A DNA stretch of 64,000 nt from Pseudolysinimonas_A sp039912695 (lineage in GTDB: Bacteria; Actinomycetota; Actinomycetes; Actinomycetales; Microbacteriaceae): assembly GCF_039912695.1 (NCBI RefSeq), contig NZ_JBDSPJ010000021.1, positions 1-64,000 of the forward strand, written 5' to 3'. Below the pieces are notes generated by a model. It was not told where the DNA came from. It saw only the letters and a program-made list of their open reading frames with translations, and did not search any database. The translations under genes and the position numbers were made by a program. Numbering within the stretch: position 1 is the first letter of the stretch; each line of letters begins with the position of its first letter. Positions 34,200-42,896 of the stretch are shown piece by piece.

Positions 34200-34624
34200 G
34201 ATTTTGCTCGCTTTCCGGTTCCTTTGATGGCGCGAAGATCGCGTCGAATACTGTCGATCGATTCACTGGGGAAAGGCGGGAAGCCCTTCTTGAGAATTCG
34301 GTAGCCGATGAGGCCGAGAATCGCGGCCACAATCAGCAGAGCGCCCGCAACCACAAGGGCAGCTGCCCACCCCGGGAGCACGAGCGACAGGGCGAAGACG
34401 GCTGCAGTGAGCAACACCCCAACCATCGCTAGCAGAACGAGGGCAGCGCCCGCGAGTACACCGACTCCGGCGCCCAGCGCCTTGAGCTTCGTGATGATCT
34501 CAGTCTTGAGGAGATTGATCTCTCGCTGGACGAGGTCGGTGACGAGCGTCGGGATCTCCGCGAGCAGCGCGAAGATCGACTTACGCCGAGGAGGCGGTGC
34601 CGCTGTGGGAGCTGCGCTCGCCAT
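34196..34624 (-). CDS. phage holin family (Actinobacteriophage holin III-like) membrane protein
   Basis: This 142-aa protein has two hydrophobic hairpin segments (about residues 50-75 and 85-108) and basic ends. Despite the family name it is a chromosomal membrane protein, not a sign of a prophage: no other phage gene is near. It is coupled to DUF3618 downstream and 3 bp after the YtxH-like gene upstream. Confidence 0.82.
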   Translation of the reverse strand: MASAAPTAAPPPRRKSIFALLAEIPTLVTDLVQREINLLKTEIITKLKALGAGVGVLAGAALVLLAMVGVLLTAAVFALSLVLPGWAAALVVAGALLIVAAILGLIGYRILKKGFPPFPSESIDSIRRDLRAIKGTGKRAKS

Positions 34625-34627
34625 AGG

Positions 34628-34930
34628 TCAGGAGGTCGACGAGGAAGAGCGCGTCGACGCAGATCGCGTCGCCGGCTTCTTGGCCGGCGTCGTCGACTTG
34701 CCCGACACCTTCTCGACGACAGTCTTGGCCGTGTCGGAGACGAACTCTGCCACCTCAGGGGCCTTGTCTTTCACGAACTCCTGCGCGGCATCCACCTGCT
34801 TCTGCACCCGTGGGTCGTTCCACACCTTGAGAACTTGCTTCTTCAACTGGTCGTACTTCTCGCGTCCGGCACGCGTGCCGAACACGTAGCCGAGGCCCAC
34901 TCCGGCCAGAAAGAGAATCTTGCCTTTCAT
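34628..34930 (-). CDS. YtxH-like membrane protein
   Basis: This 100-aa protein begins with a short membrane segment and the motif GYVFGTRAGREKYDQL, typical of YtxH-like proteins. A helical region follows, then a Ser/Thr/Lys/Ala-rich tail (last 25 residues). The ATG at 34930 has GGAGC 7 nt upstream; longer frames lack this. TAGGCT about 40 bp upstream is a possible -10. First gene of the three-gene membrane operon. Confidence 0.82.
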   Translation of the reverse strand: MKGKILFLAGVGLGYVFGTRAGREKYDQLKKQVLKVWNDPRVQKQVDAAQEFVKDKAPEVAEFVSDTAKTVVEKVSGKSTTPAKKPATRSASTRSSSSTS

Positions 34931-35081
34931 GTGCAGCTCCGTTCGTTCGTGCTTCAAGTAGGTGTCCAGCCTAGCCCCGGGATCTGTCGGGAGCCTTCTG
35001 CGGTCAGGGGGTTGACAGAAACATGCCCCGTGAGGCATGCGACGGATTGCTCGTCGATCCGCCACCGCAATTGCCGAACCT

Positions 35082-35137
35082 GACAGCGCCCCGCCCCTGC
35101 TCCTCGCGAAGAGCAGCGGGTCGAGCGGGGCGCTGTC
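35082..35137 (-). terminator. large hairpin after surface protein gene
   Basis: GACAGCGCCCCGC (35082-35094) and GCGGGGCGCTGTC (35125-35137) are perfect 13-bp arms. The loop holds a second hairpin (CTGCTC 35097-35102, GAGCAG 35111-35116). It begins 9 bases past the stop of the leftward surface-protein gene and has no U-tract. It is the likely terminator of that gene. Confidence 0.65.
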
Positions 35138-35145
35138 GTTCAGGG

Positions 35146-38100
35146 TCAGTCCGCGATCGAGCGGACCGCAATCCGGCGCAGCCGGACGAATCGGATCGCG
35201 AGCAGCGCGACACCCGCCTGGAGCAGCAACAGCGCAACGACGAGCCAGCCACCCGGCGTCGAGCCGGTAAACGCGAGCGTGGTCAGGTCGCCGCAGACTG
35301 CGGTGGAGGCGAGCAGCGTCGGAGTCCACAGTGCCGTTTCGACGGTGTTGGAATCGTCATCCGCGGTGGCCGTGATCTCGTGGTAACCCACCGTCACGGT
35401 CGTGGTGAGCGACGCGACAGGCTTGCCGTCGATGGCGTAGCTGACACCTGCGAACGGTTCCACCGTGATGGTCGGCTGAACAGTCTGGCCGTTGTTGCAG
35501 ACCTGAGAAGTCCAGGTGGCACCAGTCGGCAAGAACGCATGAGTGATCAGGGTGCAATCGAGCGTCGGCTTGTGCACGACGACCGCGAAGGTCGTCGTCT
35601 TCAGGATGTAGCCGGCTTCTGGGGTTGCCCAGACGTGGTAGCTACCTGCGGCGTAGGGGAACTCGTTGATCCCGTTGCCGACGACGTTCGGCAGAACGTC
35701 AACGGCGTGCTTGATGCCGTCCGCGTCGTTGCTGATCTCCCACGTGACGTGAGCGGCGTAGACGATCGTGATCGCGCCATCCGTCTTCTCGCCCGTCAAC
35801 GATCCCTCGACACACTGCTCGGGGCTCGCGTACGGATCGGTCGGGAGGGTCGTCAGTTGGTCGCACTTCGTGGCGGGCCCGTCAACGGTGATCGTGTACG
35901 ACTTCTGCACGACGTTCTCGCCGGTGATGAAGTACCCGTCTGCCGCGGTCACGACCAGCGTGTGATCGCCGTGCGTGACGGAGAACGCCAGGTGGTCGGC
36001 ATCCACTGTCGTGCCGTCGAAGACGTACGTCAGGTGGTCCTGCAGTACGAAGGTGACCGTGCCGTTGTCGGCACCACCGTCGGTTGCGTTGCACACCTCG
36101 GGGCTTACCTTCGGGGCGACGTACGGCGTGGCCGTGTCACACCCGTCGGCCGCGCTGATCGTCACGGTGAACGACACCTGCTTCAGTCCCGCGGTACCTG
36201 TGATGAAGTAGCCATCACTCGCGACCGCCCACACGGTGTAAGTCTTCGGCGCGAGGTCGACCTTCTGAGCACCCGTGATGGCGTTCACCGGCGCGACGCT
36301 GCCGAGGTAGTAGGTCACGTTCGTGGTGTCATCGAAAACGAGCGAACCCGACTTCAGGTCACCGCTGCCCGCGACACACAGTTGATCGTTGACGGTCGGC
36401 TTCACGTACTTGACGCCCTGGTCGCAACCCGGCGTCGCGGCGACGATGACGTCGAACGATGCAGCACCGGTGTTGGTGTAGCCCGTGGCAGCAGTGGCGT
36501 GCACCGTGTGCGTGCCCGCAGCCAGCTCGACCGTCGCGCCCGGGGAGTACACGGTGCTGCTTGAGTCAACCGTGTACGTCAGGTGCTGGGTGGATGCCAG
36601 CGTGATGAAGGCGCTCGTCGCCGTCCCGGTGCCCACGGTGCAGTTCGCCGGGGTCAGGTCGGGTTGAGTCGCCAGCACGCAGTCGGTATGAGTTCCCAGG
36701 TTGCCCGAGAACTTCACCGTCTGCGAACCGTCGAAGTAGAAGTTCGCCGCCGGAGTTGCGGTGACCTGCCACGCGCCCTGGCCGTTGACCGGGGCGAGCG
36801 TGACCGAATAGATGACGCCCGGGGTGGAGACCGGAACAACCGACCCGTAGCTGCCGCACGCCGTGATCGGGGTCACCGTCGGTGCGACCGGAGTCGCGTG
36901 GTTGCACCCCGTTGGCTGCTGGATGTAGGTCGGCGACGGACCCTGGAAGCCCATGTCGTGCAGGAAGAACTCCGCGTAGGGGTCGCCCGGTCCGTTGAGC
37001 ACCGACGTCGGAACGGGCTGCTCGGTGAAGGACGCGTAGATGTCACCCTGCCCGCAGGTCACGGTCGCGCCGTAGTTGTAAGTGCCGGGGTATTCGACCT
37101 TGAAGGCGCCGTCTTTCGCCGGCATCGGATTGTTGAGATCGAGCGTCTGCGGCCAGACGCCGCTGCCCGAATACTTCCAACTCGTCGCCGTGACGTAGAA
37201 CGACTTGCAGAGTTTGCCGGTGGAACCAGCGACCGACGGAACCGTCACGACGCCGCTGTTGGTGGCGGGGGAGTAGGTGTAGCTGACCAGGCTGTCGGCA
37301 ATACAGGTCGGCGGGGTCGTGCACGTGGTCGGACTGGTGAAGGTCACCGTGTACGAGGTCGGGTTGGTGCCGAGGGTGTACAGGGTCGCGTCGGTCACCG
37401 CCGCTGTGAACGCGAAGGTGCCGAGCAAACCTGAAGCCGAGTACGAGGTGAAGGCACCCTTGCCACCCGAGGTCCAGGTGTAGGTGACCCCGGTCACGGC
37501 GTTGACGACGAGTTGATTGCTCGGGGTCGCGCACTGAGTCGTGGTCGACCATGAGCCGGCAACGGTCGTCTTGGTCGGCACGTCAGGGATATTCGGGGTG
37601 AACGTGTGGTGGTGCAGCTCAGACGACGTGGTCACGTTGATCGACTTGGCGACGATCTGGCCGTTGAAATCCGATCCGTTGGCGTCCGTGAAATCTGCAT
37701 TGGTCGCGAGGATCGATCCGCTGAACTTGGACGCGCCAGTCAAGGTGAGCGACGTCGCGTTCGGGAAGTTCCAGAGCGCGAAGCTCGAGTAGTCAGCGCC
37801 GTTGAAGCGGACGGCATTGAGCGAGACGGTGCCGGCGTCGGTGACGTTGATGATCAGGGGGGTGTCGTTGCTCGGTACCACCCCACCGTCGAAGTTGAGC
37901 GCCGTCTGGCCAGCGAGGGCGGATGCGGTGATGTTCCAGACGTTGACCTTGTTGGCCGTAAGCGTGAGGTGCATCTCGCCCGTGCTGGTGGCCGGGCCGA
38001 CAACCTGGAACGTGCCGATGCTCGACGTCACGCCCGCGTAGGAGGCTGACTTAGCCGCGAGGGTCGTGAACGTCGACGCCGGGAATGCCGCCGCAAAGGA

Positions 38101-38637
38101 TCCGGCGGTCGCCGTGTAACTGGACGCGCCGTTGCCCGAAATCGTGGTCTGGGCGACGGCCTGACTCTTGACATAGGCGTTCTGCGACGCCTTGTAGAGG
38201 CGGTTGTCGGCCGAGACGCTCATGCCGGTGGTGTCCGTCACTCGGGTGAGCCCTGAGTTGACATCCAGCTTGCCGCTACCGGGGAAGACGATCGTGCCGC
38301 CGACGAAGAGCTGCACGCCCGTGAGGCCATCGACGTTCGGCAGTGCCGAGCCGTCCTGGTTGGGCGCGAGGTCGTACTGACCGAACGTGACATTGCCGCC
38401 AGCTGCGAGGCTGCCTTCGAACTCGCCCGAATTGCCGACCGTGGCGCTGCCCTGGGTCAGCACGGTGAAGTTCTTGAGCGCGCTCAGCGGGTTTGACCCG
38501 GTGAGTGCGGATGCCGTGTCAAGCGTCGTGACCGCAGCGAGACCGGCGAAACCGATCACGAGCGCGACGACACCGGAGAGGGCGCCGAACGCGCGACGCA
38601 GGGGCGCGCGCGAAGAAGTGGGGTGGGTAATGAACAC
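35146..38637 (-). CDS. secreted choice-of-anchor A surface protein with LAFTG sorting signal
   Basis: This 1163-aa cell-wall protein has a signal peptide at about residues 1-44 (ending ASA). Next comes a choice-of-anchor A domain at about 48-345 (SALKNFTVLTQG, LWNFPNATSLTLTG, NGQIVAKSI, ELHHHTF). Then come immunoglobulin-like Cys-bounded repeats of roughly 80-100 residues, many with an AxxGYFITG element. The C-terminus has a LAFTG sortase motif near 1121, a membrane segment and an Arg-rich tail. It is probably an adhesin displayed by a class E-type sortase. The GTG at 38637 with AGGA upstream is preferred to a TTG at 38673, which would add 12 residues before the signal. No sortase gene is in the window. 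Confidence 0.85.
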   Translation of the reverse strand: MFITHPTSSRAPLRRAFGALSGVVALVIGFAGLAAVTTLDTASALTGSNPLSALKNFTVLTQGSATVGNSGEFEGSLAAGGNVTFGQYDLAPNQDGSALPNVDGLTGVQLFVGGTIVFPGSGKLDVNSGLTRVTDTTGMSVSADNRLYKASQNAYVKSQAVAQTTISGNGASSYTATAGSFAAAFPASTFTTLAAKSASYAGVTSSIGTFQVVGPATSTGEMHLTLTANKVNVWNITASALAGQTALNFDGGVVPSNDTPLIINVTDAGTVSLNAVRFNGADYSSFALWNFPNATSLTLTGASKFSGSILATNADFTDANGSDFNGQIVAKSINVTTSSELHHHTFTPNIPDVPTKTTVAGSWSTTTQCATPSNQLVVNAVTGVTYTWTSGGKGAFTSYSASGLLGTFAFTAAVTDATLYTLGTNPTSYTVTFTSPTTCTTPPTCIADSLVSYTYSPATNSGVVTVPSVAGSTGKLCKSFYVTATSWKYSGSGVWPQTLDLNNPMPAKDGAFKVEYPGTYNYGATVTCGQGDIYASFTEQPVPTSVLNGPGDPYAEFFLHDMGFQGPSPTYIQQPTGCNHATPVAPTVTPITACGSYGSVVPVSTPGVIYSVTLAPVNGQGAWQVTATPAANFYFDGSQTVKFSGNLGTHTDCVLATQPDLTPANCTVGTGTATSAFITLASTQHLTYTVDSSSTVYSPGATVELAAGTHTVHATAATGYTNTGAASFDVIVAATPGCDQGVKYVKPTVNDQLCVAGSGDLKSGSLVFDDTTNVTYYLGSVAPVNAITGAQKVDLAPKTYTVWAVASDGYFITGTAGLKQVSFTVTISAADGCDTATPYVAPKVSPEVCNATDGGADNGTVTFVLQDHLTYVFDGTTVDADHLAFSVTHGDHTLVVTAADGYFITGENVVQKSYTITVDGPATKCDQLTTLPTDPYASPEQCVEGSLTGEKTDGAITIVYAAHVTWEISNDADGIKHAVDVLPNVVGNGINEFPYAAGSYHVWATPEAGYILKTTTFAVVVHKPTLDCTLITHAFLPTGATWTSQVCNNGQTVQPTITVEPFAGVSYAIDGKPVASLTTTVTVGYHEITATADDDSNTVETALWTPTLLASTAVCGDLTTLAFTGSTPGGWLVVALLLLQAGVALLAIRFVRLRRIAVRSIAD

Positions 38638-38802
38638 GGGGGAGGTCCTAGCGGGGGTTCTCACCGAGGGCAAACGCCGCCTCGGCTCGTTTCAACGACG
38701 CTCCGGCGGGGGCCCGGACGGGAGTGCGTCGACTGATGGGTGTCAATCGGGTAATAAGGGCAGAGCACGCTCAAAAAGGGGTAGCGCGCTGACCCAGGTT
38801 CG

Positions 38803-38867
38803 AAGTTACGCCGTCCTCCAAAAGGTGGACAGTCCCACAATAGGGGTCAGTCCTCTGCAATGGGGAC
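38803..38867 (-). promoter_or_regulatory. promoter with three phased 18-bp operator-like sites
   Basis: Read on the plus strand, three 18-bp elements lie end to end: GTCCTCCAAAAGGTGGAC (38813-38830), GTCCCACAATAGGGGTCA (38832-38849) and GTCCTCTGCAATGGGGAC (38850-38867). The first is an inverted repeat with 6 of 7 arm matches and lies 4 bp upstream of a TAACTT -10 (38803-38808, minus strand). The first element also occurs, 15 of 18 identical, before the other surface-protein gene. Placement over the -35 region suggests an activator. Confidence 0.6.
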
Positions 38868-38888
38868 ACGCGGGGGTACAAACGGGTG

Positions 38889-38930
38889 GGCGGTGCCCGC
38901 CCCACGCTTGCACGTAGGGCGGACACCGCC
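38889..38930 (-). terminator. hairpin after second surface protein gene
   Basis: GGCGGTGCCCGCCC (38889-38902) and GGGCGGACACCGCC (38917-38930) pair at 13 of 14 positions around a 14-nt loop, 43 bp beyond the stop codon at 38973. It is a probable terminator without a U-tract. It also separates the two surface-protein genes into independent transcripts. Confidence 0.6.
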
Positions 38931-38972
38931 AGGTACTGCAGCACGCTCTGCTGCAGGTACTTCAGTTACTTC

Positions 38973-41618
38973 TTAGTTGCCGGCCTTGACCATGCCGACC
39001 TTGCGGTTGCGGGCAGCGACCAGGAGGCCACCACCCAGCACCAGCAAGACCGAAATTCCCAGGGCGCCCGTCGCGATCCCGCCGCCGGTGAAGGCGAGGG
39101 TCGGGAGGCAGTCCACGGGAACCTTGAACACGTGGTCCCAAGTCAGCACGACCTCGCCATTGCCGAAGTCGCCATCGAAGCCATAGCCAGCAGCCGGCCG
39201 GGCCTCAATGTGAACGGCACCGGTGGGAGCGTTGTGCGTTCCCTCCGACGTCGACAGAACGGGCGTGATCGTCCAGACGATGCCGGCGTACAGGCCTGTC
39301 TCTTCGACGCCCAGCGTGTAGGTGCCGGAGGCCGCGCACTTCTGCTCCTGGAAGGTCACCTTCGGGGTCACCGTCGGGTGCTCGATCAGGTCGCCACACG
39401 CCTCAGCCTTGTGAATGGTCACGACCTGCTTCGAGAGTTGGCCCGGCGCGATGACTCGAGCCGACGGGTCGACGAGCACGTAACCGCCCTGCGGGTCGAG
39501 GGTGTAACCGTCATCCGCGAGCGCCCACACCGTGTAGGTACCCGGGGAGACATTCACCTTCGCGGTCAGCGGCACGGCCGTCGCGAAGTCGTCACCCAGA
39601 GAGTAGGTAACGTGCGGCGTGCCGGTCGGAGGCGTGATCGAACCGGAGGTGAAGCTTCCGTGATCGCTGTCATCGACGACGCAGATCTGGTCGACGACGA
39701 TCGCCGGCTTGACCGGCGTCTTGTCGAGGCAGTCTCCGACGGCAGCGAACTGGTGGTCCCAGTGGCTGACCGAGTCGCCCAGCGTGAAGCCCTCGTCCGC
39801 AATCGCACGAATCCAGACGTGATCGCTCGGGTTCGTGACCTGCTTGACACCGTAGGTCAACGGGTTGACCGGGTTCCAGGTGCCGTCAGTCCCATTGGTG
39901 CTGTCGAAACTGATCTCGTAGTGGGCGTTCTCGCCAGCCTTAATCGTGTAGTAACCGCCGTCGATACCTGGTCCATTCAGCGTGCAGATCTCGTCAACGA
40001 AGAAGGGGTCGGCGACCGCGGCGTTGTCGAGGCAGTCGCCCGGGTTCGTGAAGAGGTGGCTCCACGGTCCGGTGGCGCCAACGAGCTTGTAGCCCGCATC
40101 CGGCACTGCCTTGATCCAGTACTTCACTCCGACGGCGCCGAGCTGCGGGCCGCCATCCGGAACCGAAGTCCAGGTGCCGTCGACGCCGTTGGTGCTGTCG
40201 GTGCTGACCTCGTAGTGCAGGTGGTCACCCACGGTGCCGTTGACGGTGAACGTCGGGTTGGTCGCCCCGATGTCATCGATCTCACAGACCGAGTCGGTCC
40301 ACGACGGGGCCACCGGGGTGGCGTCGTTGACGCAGTCCCCGATCGTCGCGAAGTCGAACGTCCACGAGGTGGTCGAGCCGGCGGGGATCGTGTAGCCGGT
40401 CTTGGCGACAGCCTGCAGCTTGATCTGCGTCGGGAAGGTCGTCACCTGAACAACGGTGTCGCTCGAGGTGCTTCCGACGTTGACCCAGGTCGTGCCGTTC
40501 CAGATCTGGTACTGGATGCCGGTGTCCGTCGGGATCGTGTACGACGCGTCACTCGGGTTTCCGGCCGACACGCAGTACTGGTAGCTGGCGGTCGGAACCG
40601 TCGGGACGTTGCACTTCGTGCTGTCGACGGTGGTGAACACCAACGGGAACGACTTGTACCCCTGGTTGGCGTCGGTGTCGTCGAGAACGTATCCGGTCTT
40701 CGGGTAGGCGCGAAGGTAGATCGTCGACCCGTTCGTTGCGGAGTACTCGGCCGGAGCGATGTCGGTGTAGGTGCCGTTGGCCGAGGTCGAAATCTTGTAC
40801 TGAACGCCCTCGAGGTCCGGGATCGTGTATGAGCCCGTGCTGACGGTGCCGTCACCGGTGCAGACTGCCTGAACGATCGTCGGCTTCGTCGGGTGCCCGT
40901 TGTACGTGCAGTCCGGAGCCGTGAACTGCTTCTTCCAGAACGTCGTACCCGTGAGCGTCCACCCATTCAGGGTGACTGCCCGTACCTCGACGTAGCCGTT
41001 GGCGGCGATCGCAACGTTCGTCACGCCAGCGGCGGCGACGTCACTCCACCCGCTGTTGCCAGCCGAGGTAAAACGGATCTGGTACTTGTACTTCGTCGTG
41101 GCTGCCGGGACCGTGTAGCTGGCCGTGCCGTACGTGCCCGGACCGGTGCACTGAGCGGTATTGAAGGTCGGATCGCCCGGCGTCACCTTCTGACAGTCGC
41201 TCGAGAAGTCGCTCGGGTGGATCGTGAACGAGTTGTCCTGGTGGTAGGTGGCGGACTTGTCGTCACCGTTGTCGTACCAGTAGCTCGTCACCGTCAGCTT
41301 GACGTCGCCAGCCGGCTTGGTCGCGAAGTTCTGGGTGAAGGTCGCCGAATGCGGGTTGGAGCTCGACTTCGCGATGGCTGTGGGGATGGTGACGGGCGAG
41401 GTGTAGCCGCCGGTCTCCGAGGTCGCCGTCACGATCGAGTTCGTGTTGTAGTCGTTGGTGATCTTCCAGGTGACCGTCCACGAGCCGTCATTGGCCGGAT
41501 TACAGGCCACGGTCGCAGACACGTCATTTGAGTGGGCGCTGGCCGTTTCGGCCGTGAGCGCCACCATGCCAAGCGCGAGTGCGATTGTCGCCGCACCGGC
41601 TATGAGCTTTTTAAACAT
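38973..41618 (-). CDS. secreted LAFTG-anchored repeat surface protein
   Basis: This 881-aa cell-wall protein has a classic signal peptide (MFKKLIAGAATIALALGM, cleavage after ASA near residue 31) and an N-terminal beta domain. About seven repeats of roughly 90-105 residues follow, each opening with Cys-x16-Cys and containing an A.AGY element. A LAFTG motif lies near 840 with a membrane segment and basic tail. The domain at about 30-150 may be a separate binding module. The ATG at 41618 has AAGGA upstream; the longer frame to 41669 would put charged residues before the signal. It shares repeat type and anchor with the neighbouring surface protein. No ligand can be inferred. Confidence 0.85.
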   Translation of the reverse strand: MFKKLIAGAATIALALGMVALTAETASAHSNDVSATVACNPANDGSWTVTWKITNDYNTNSIVTATSETGGYTSPVTIPTAIAKSSSNPHSATFTQNFATKPAGDVKLTVTSYWYDNGDDKSATYHQDNSFTIHPSDFSSDCQKVTPGDPTFNTAQCTGPGTYGTASYTVPAATTKYKYQIRFTSAGNSGWSDVAAAGVTNVAIAANGYVEVRAVTLNGWTLTGTTFWKKQFTAPDCTYNGHPTKPTIVQAVCTGDGTVSTGSYTIPDLEGVQYKISTSANGTYTDIAPAEYSATNGSTIYLRAYPKTGYVLDDTDANQGYKSFPLVFTTVDSTKCNVPTVPTASYQYCVSAGNPSDASYTIPTDTGIQYQIWNGTTWVNVGSTSSDTVVQVTTFPTQIKLQAVAKTGYTIPAGSTTSWTFDFATIGDCVNDATPVAPSWTDSVCEIDDIGATNPTFTVNGTVGDHLHYEVSTDSTNGVDGTWTSVPDGGPQLGAVGVKYWIKAVPDAGYKLVGATGPWSHLFTNPGDCLDNAAVADPFFVDEICTLNGPGIDGGYYTIKAGENAHYEISFDSTNGTDGTWNPVNPLTYGVKQVTNPSDHVWIRAIADEGFTLGDSVSHWDHQFAAVGDCLDKTPVKPAIVVDQICVVDDSDHGSFTSGSITPPTGTPHVTYSLGDDFATAVPLTAKVNVSPGTYTVWALADDGYTLDPQGGYVLVDPSARVIAPGQLSKQVVTIHKAEACGDLIEHPTVTPKVTFQEQKCAASGTYTLGVEETGLYAGIVWTITPVLSTSEGTHNAPTGAVHIEARPAAGYGFDGDFGNGEVVLTWDHVFKVPVDCLPTLAFTGGGIATGALGISVLLVLGGGLLVAARNRKVGMVKAGN

Positions 41619-41987
41619 GGGGGGATGTATTCCTTCGCTGAAGTAAGGGGAGTACTCAGGCGCGTGCACGGGGATGCCCAGAAACGGGCGCTACGCGAAG
41701 CGGCGCGCAGTGAAGCACACCGGGAGACCGGCACGGGGGATGGCCGGGAGGTGAGGCAAGCAGAGGTGCGCGGAACGTCGGGTTAGCGCGCCTCGTCGGA
41801 ATCGGGGTCGACGTTGAACGTGGATGAGCTCCGGGGGGCGTCGCCATATCGGGGGAGTCAGCAGCGCGGGGGGGTGGCGTTGCCGGACGACTGTCCTACC
41901 CTAGTGGTCCCCCAAAGGGTGGACAAGACCTGAGTGGATGGGAATATCCCTCTGTTGCGTCCTTCCCGGCGAGTCGAGGCCGACAGG
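41619..41987. other. 369-bp gap upstream of second surface protein
   Basis: No gene is seen. It contains the presumed promoter and operator (41893-41924) and a leader of about 270 nt for the leftward surface-protein gene, which is unusually long. The region from about 41945 to 41987 lies downstream of the beta-lactamase-like gene. No clear terminator or riboswitch was recognised. Confidence 0.55.
41893..41924 (-). promoter_or_regulatory. promoter and operator of second surface protein
   Basis: GTCCCCCAAAGGGTGGAC (41907-41924, plus strand) is an 18-bp inverted repeat with 6 of 7 arm matches. It lies 3 bp upstream of a minus-strand -10 TAGGGT (41898-41903). A second, overlapping element GTCCTACCCTAGTGGTCC (41893-41910) resembles the middle site before the other surface-protein gene at 13 of 18 positions. 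The same architecture at both genes supports a common regulator. Confidence 0.6.
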
Positions 41988-42896
41988 TCAGTGCACGTGC
42001 TCCAAAATGTCCAGCCCGAGCACTCGCAACGCCTCAAGAACGCGCAACCGGGCGGCGAGGCCCGAGTCGTTGAACTGCACGGATGCGGCGTAGGCAACAG
42101 CCGCCCGCGGGCCGCGCAGCACACCAGCTTCCGAGCGCACGCCGATATCCGCCCCCGTCTTGTTGACCAGCAACATCCCGTGGTCGGAGCCTCGGTGCGA
42201 CAGGGGGTCGAGGCCGAAGGCGCTCGCGACCATCGACAGGTCGGAGTTCAGCGAGAGCCAGCCGAGCACCCGGCTCGAAGTGAGGGTGTCGACGATTTCG
42301 CCGCGAGCGAGCGCCGCGAACAGCCAGGCGAGTTCGGCCGTCGACCCCACGGACAACTGGGGCGCGTCGTCGGGTCCGCGCGAGTCCCTCACGAGGTCGA
42401 GCAGCGCCGTGCGCATGAGACCGAGCGACTCCGTGCGCGCGCGCACCGCGCCCAACCCCACCTGACGCAGCAGAACGTTCGTCGCGAGGTTGTCGCTTGT
42501 CGCTCCGACCAGCGTCGCCAGGTCGGCGACCGGAAGCGACGGGGCCTGCAGGTGCTGCCAGACGCCGCTCTCGCCCACCGCATCCCGTGGCGTTTTGTCG
42601 AGGATGCCGTAGCCCGAGAAGTCGCGCTCGGTCAGCCGAGCCGACACCTCGACCAGCAGCAGGATCTTGCCGATGCTCGCCGTTGGCAGCACGATGCGTT
42701 CATCGATCGCGAGCAGCGTGCGCCCCGAGTCGAGGTCCGTGACGGATGCCGATACCTGGGCGCCGTCGTAGGCGAGGCCGCCGAGCGCGGTGAAGCTCGG
42801 GGAGAAGTCGTGGGCAGGCTGCGGATCGCGATGCCGAGGCGCGCTCGCGGCGCGCACGCGGTCGCGGCGCTGGGTGGCAGCCTGCGCGTCTACCAA
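41988..42896 (-). CDS. class A beta-lactamase-fold serine hydrolase
   Basis: This 302-aa protein has the three signature elements of penicillin-recognising enzymes: TASIGK (Ser nucleophile and Lys), TSDN and NKTGAD. There is no evident signal peptide or lipobox, so it may be cytoplasmic or exported by another route; a cell-wall or esterase function is as likely as antibiotic resistance. The TTG at 42896 overlaps the M13 peptidase stop by 7 nt and has a distant AGGA; a GTG at 42857 is the alternative. It is co-transcribed with the peptidase. Confidence 0.7.
   Translation of the reverse strand: MVDAQAATQRRDRVRAASAPRHRDPQPAHDFSPSFTALGGLAYDGAQVSASVTDLDSGRTLLAIDERIVLPTASIGKILLLVEVSARLTERDFSGYGILDKTPRDAVGESGVWQHLQAPSLPVADLATLVGATSDNLATNVLLRQVGLGAVRARTESLGLMRTALLDLVRDSRGPDDAPQLSVGSTAELAWLFAALARGEIVDTLTSSRVLGWLSLNSDLSMVASAFGLDPLSHRGSDHGMLLVNKTGADIGVRSEAGVLRGPRAAVAYAASVQFNDSGLAARLRVLEALRVLGLDILEHVH

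Larger units (their letters stand above)
38638..38972. other. 335-bp gap between the two surface protein genes
   Basis: No gene is seen. The gap holds the leader and promoter of the choice-of-anchor A protein (operator array 38813-38867, -10 at 38803-38808, giving a roughly 160-nt 5' UTR) and a hairpin 43 bp past the stop of the upstream surface-protein gene. A TGCAGCA/TGCTGCA inverted repeat near 38936-38957 lies between that stop and the hairpin. Confidence 0.6.

Noticed and set aside
34196..34624. Prophage suggested by a phage-holin-family gene
   Set aside because: No other phage gene, integrase or attachment site is present. This holin-like family is widespread on actinobacterial chromosomes.
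35022..35039. CATGCC/GGCATG inverted repeat upstream of the YtxH gene
   Set aside because: Arms are only 6 bp and no second copy or linked regulator was seen, so it is not listed as an operator.
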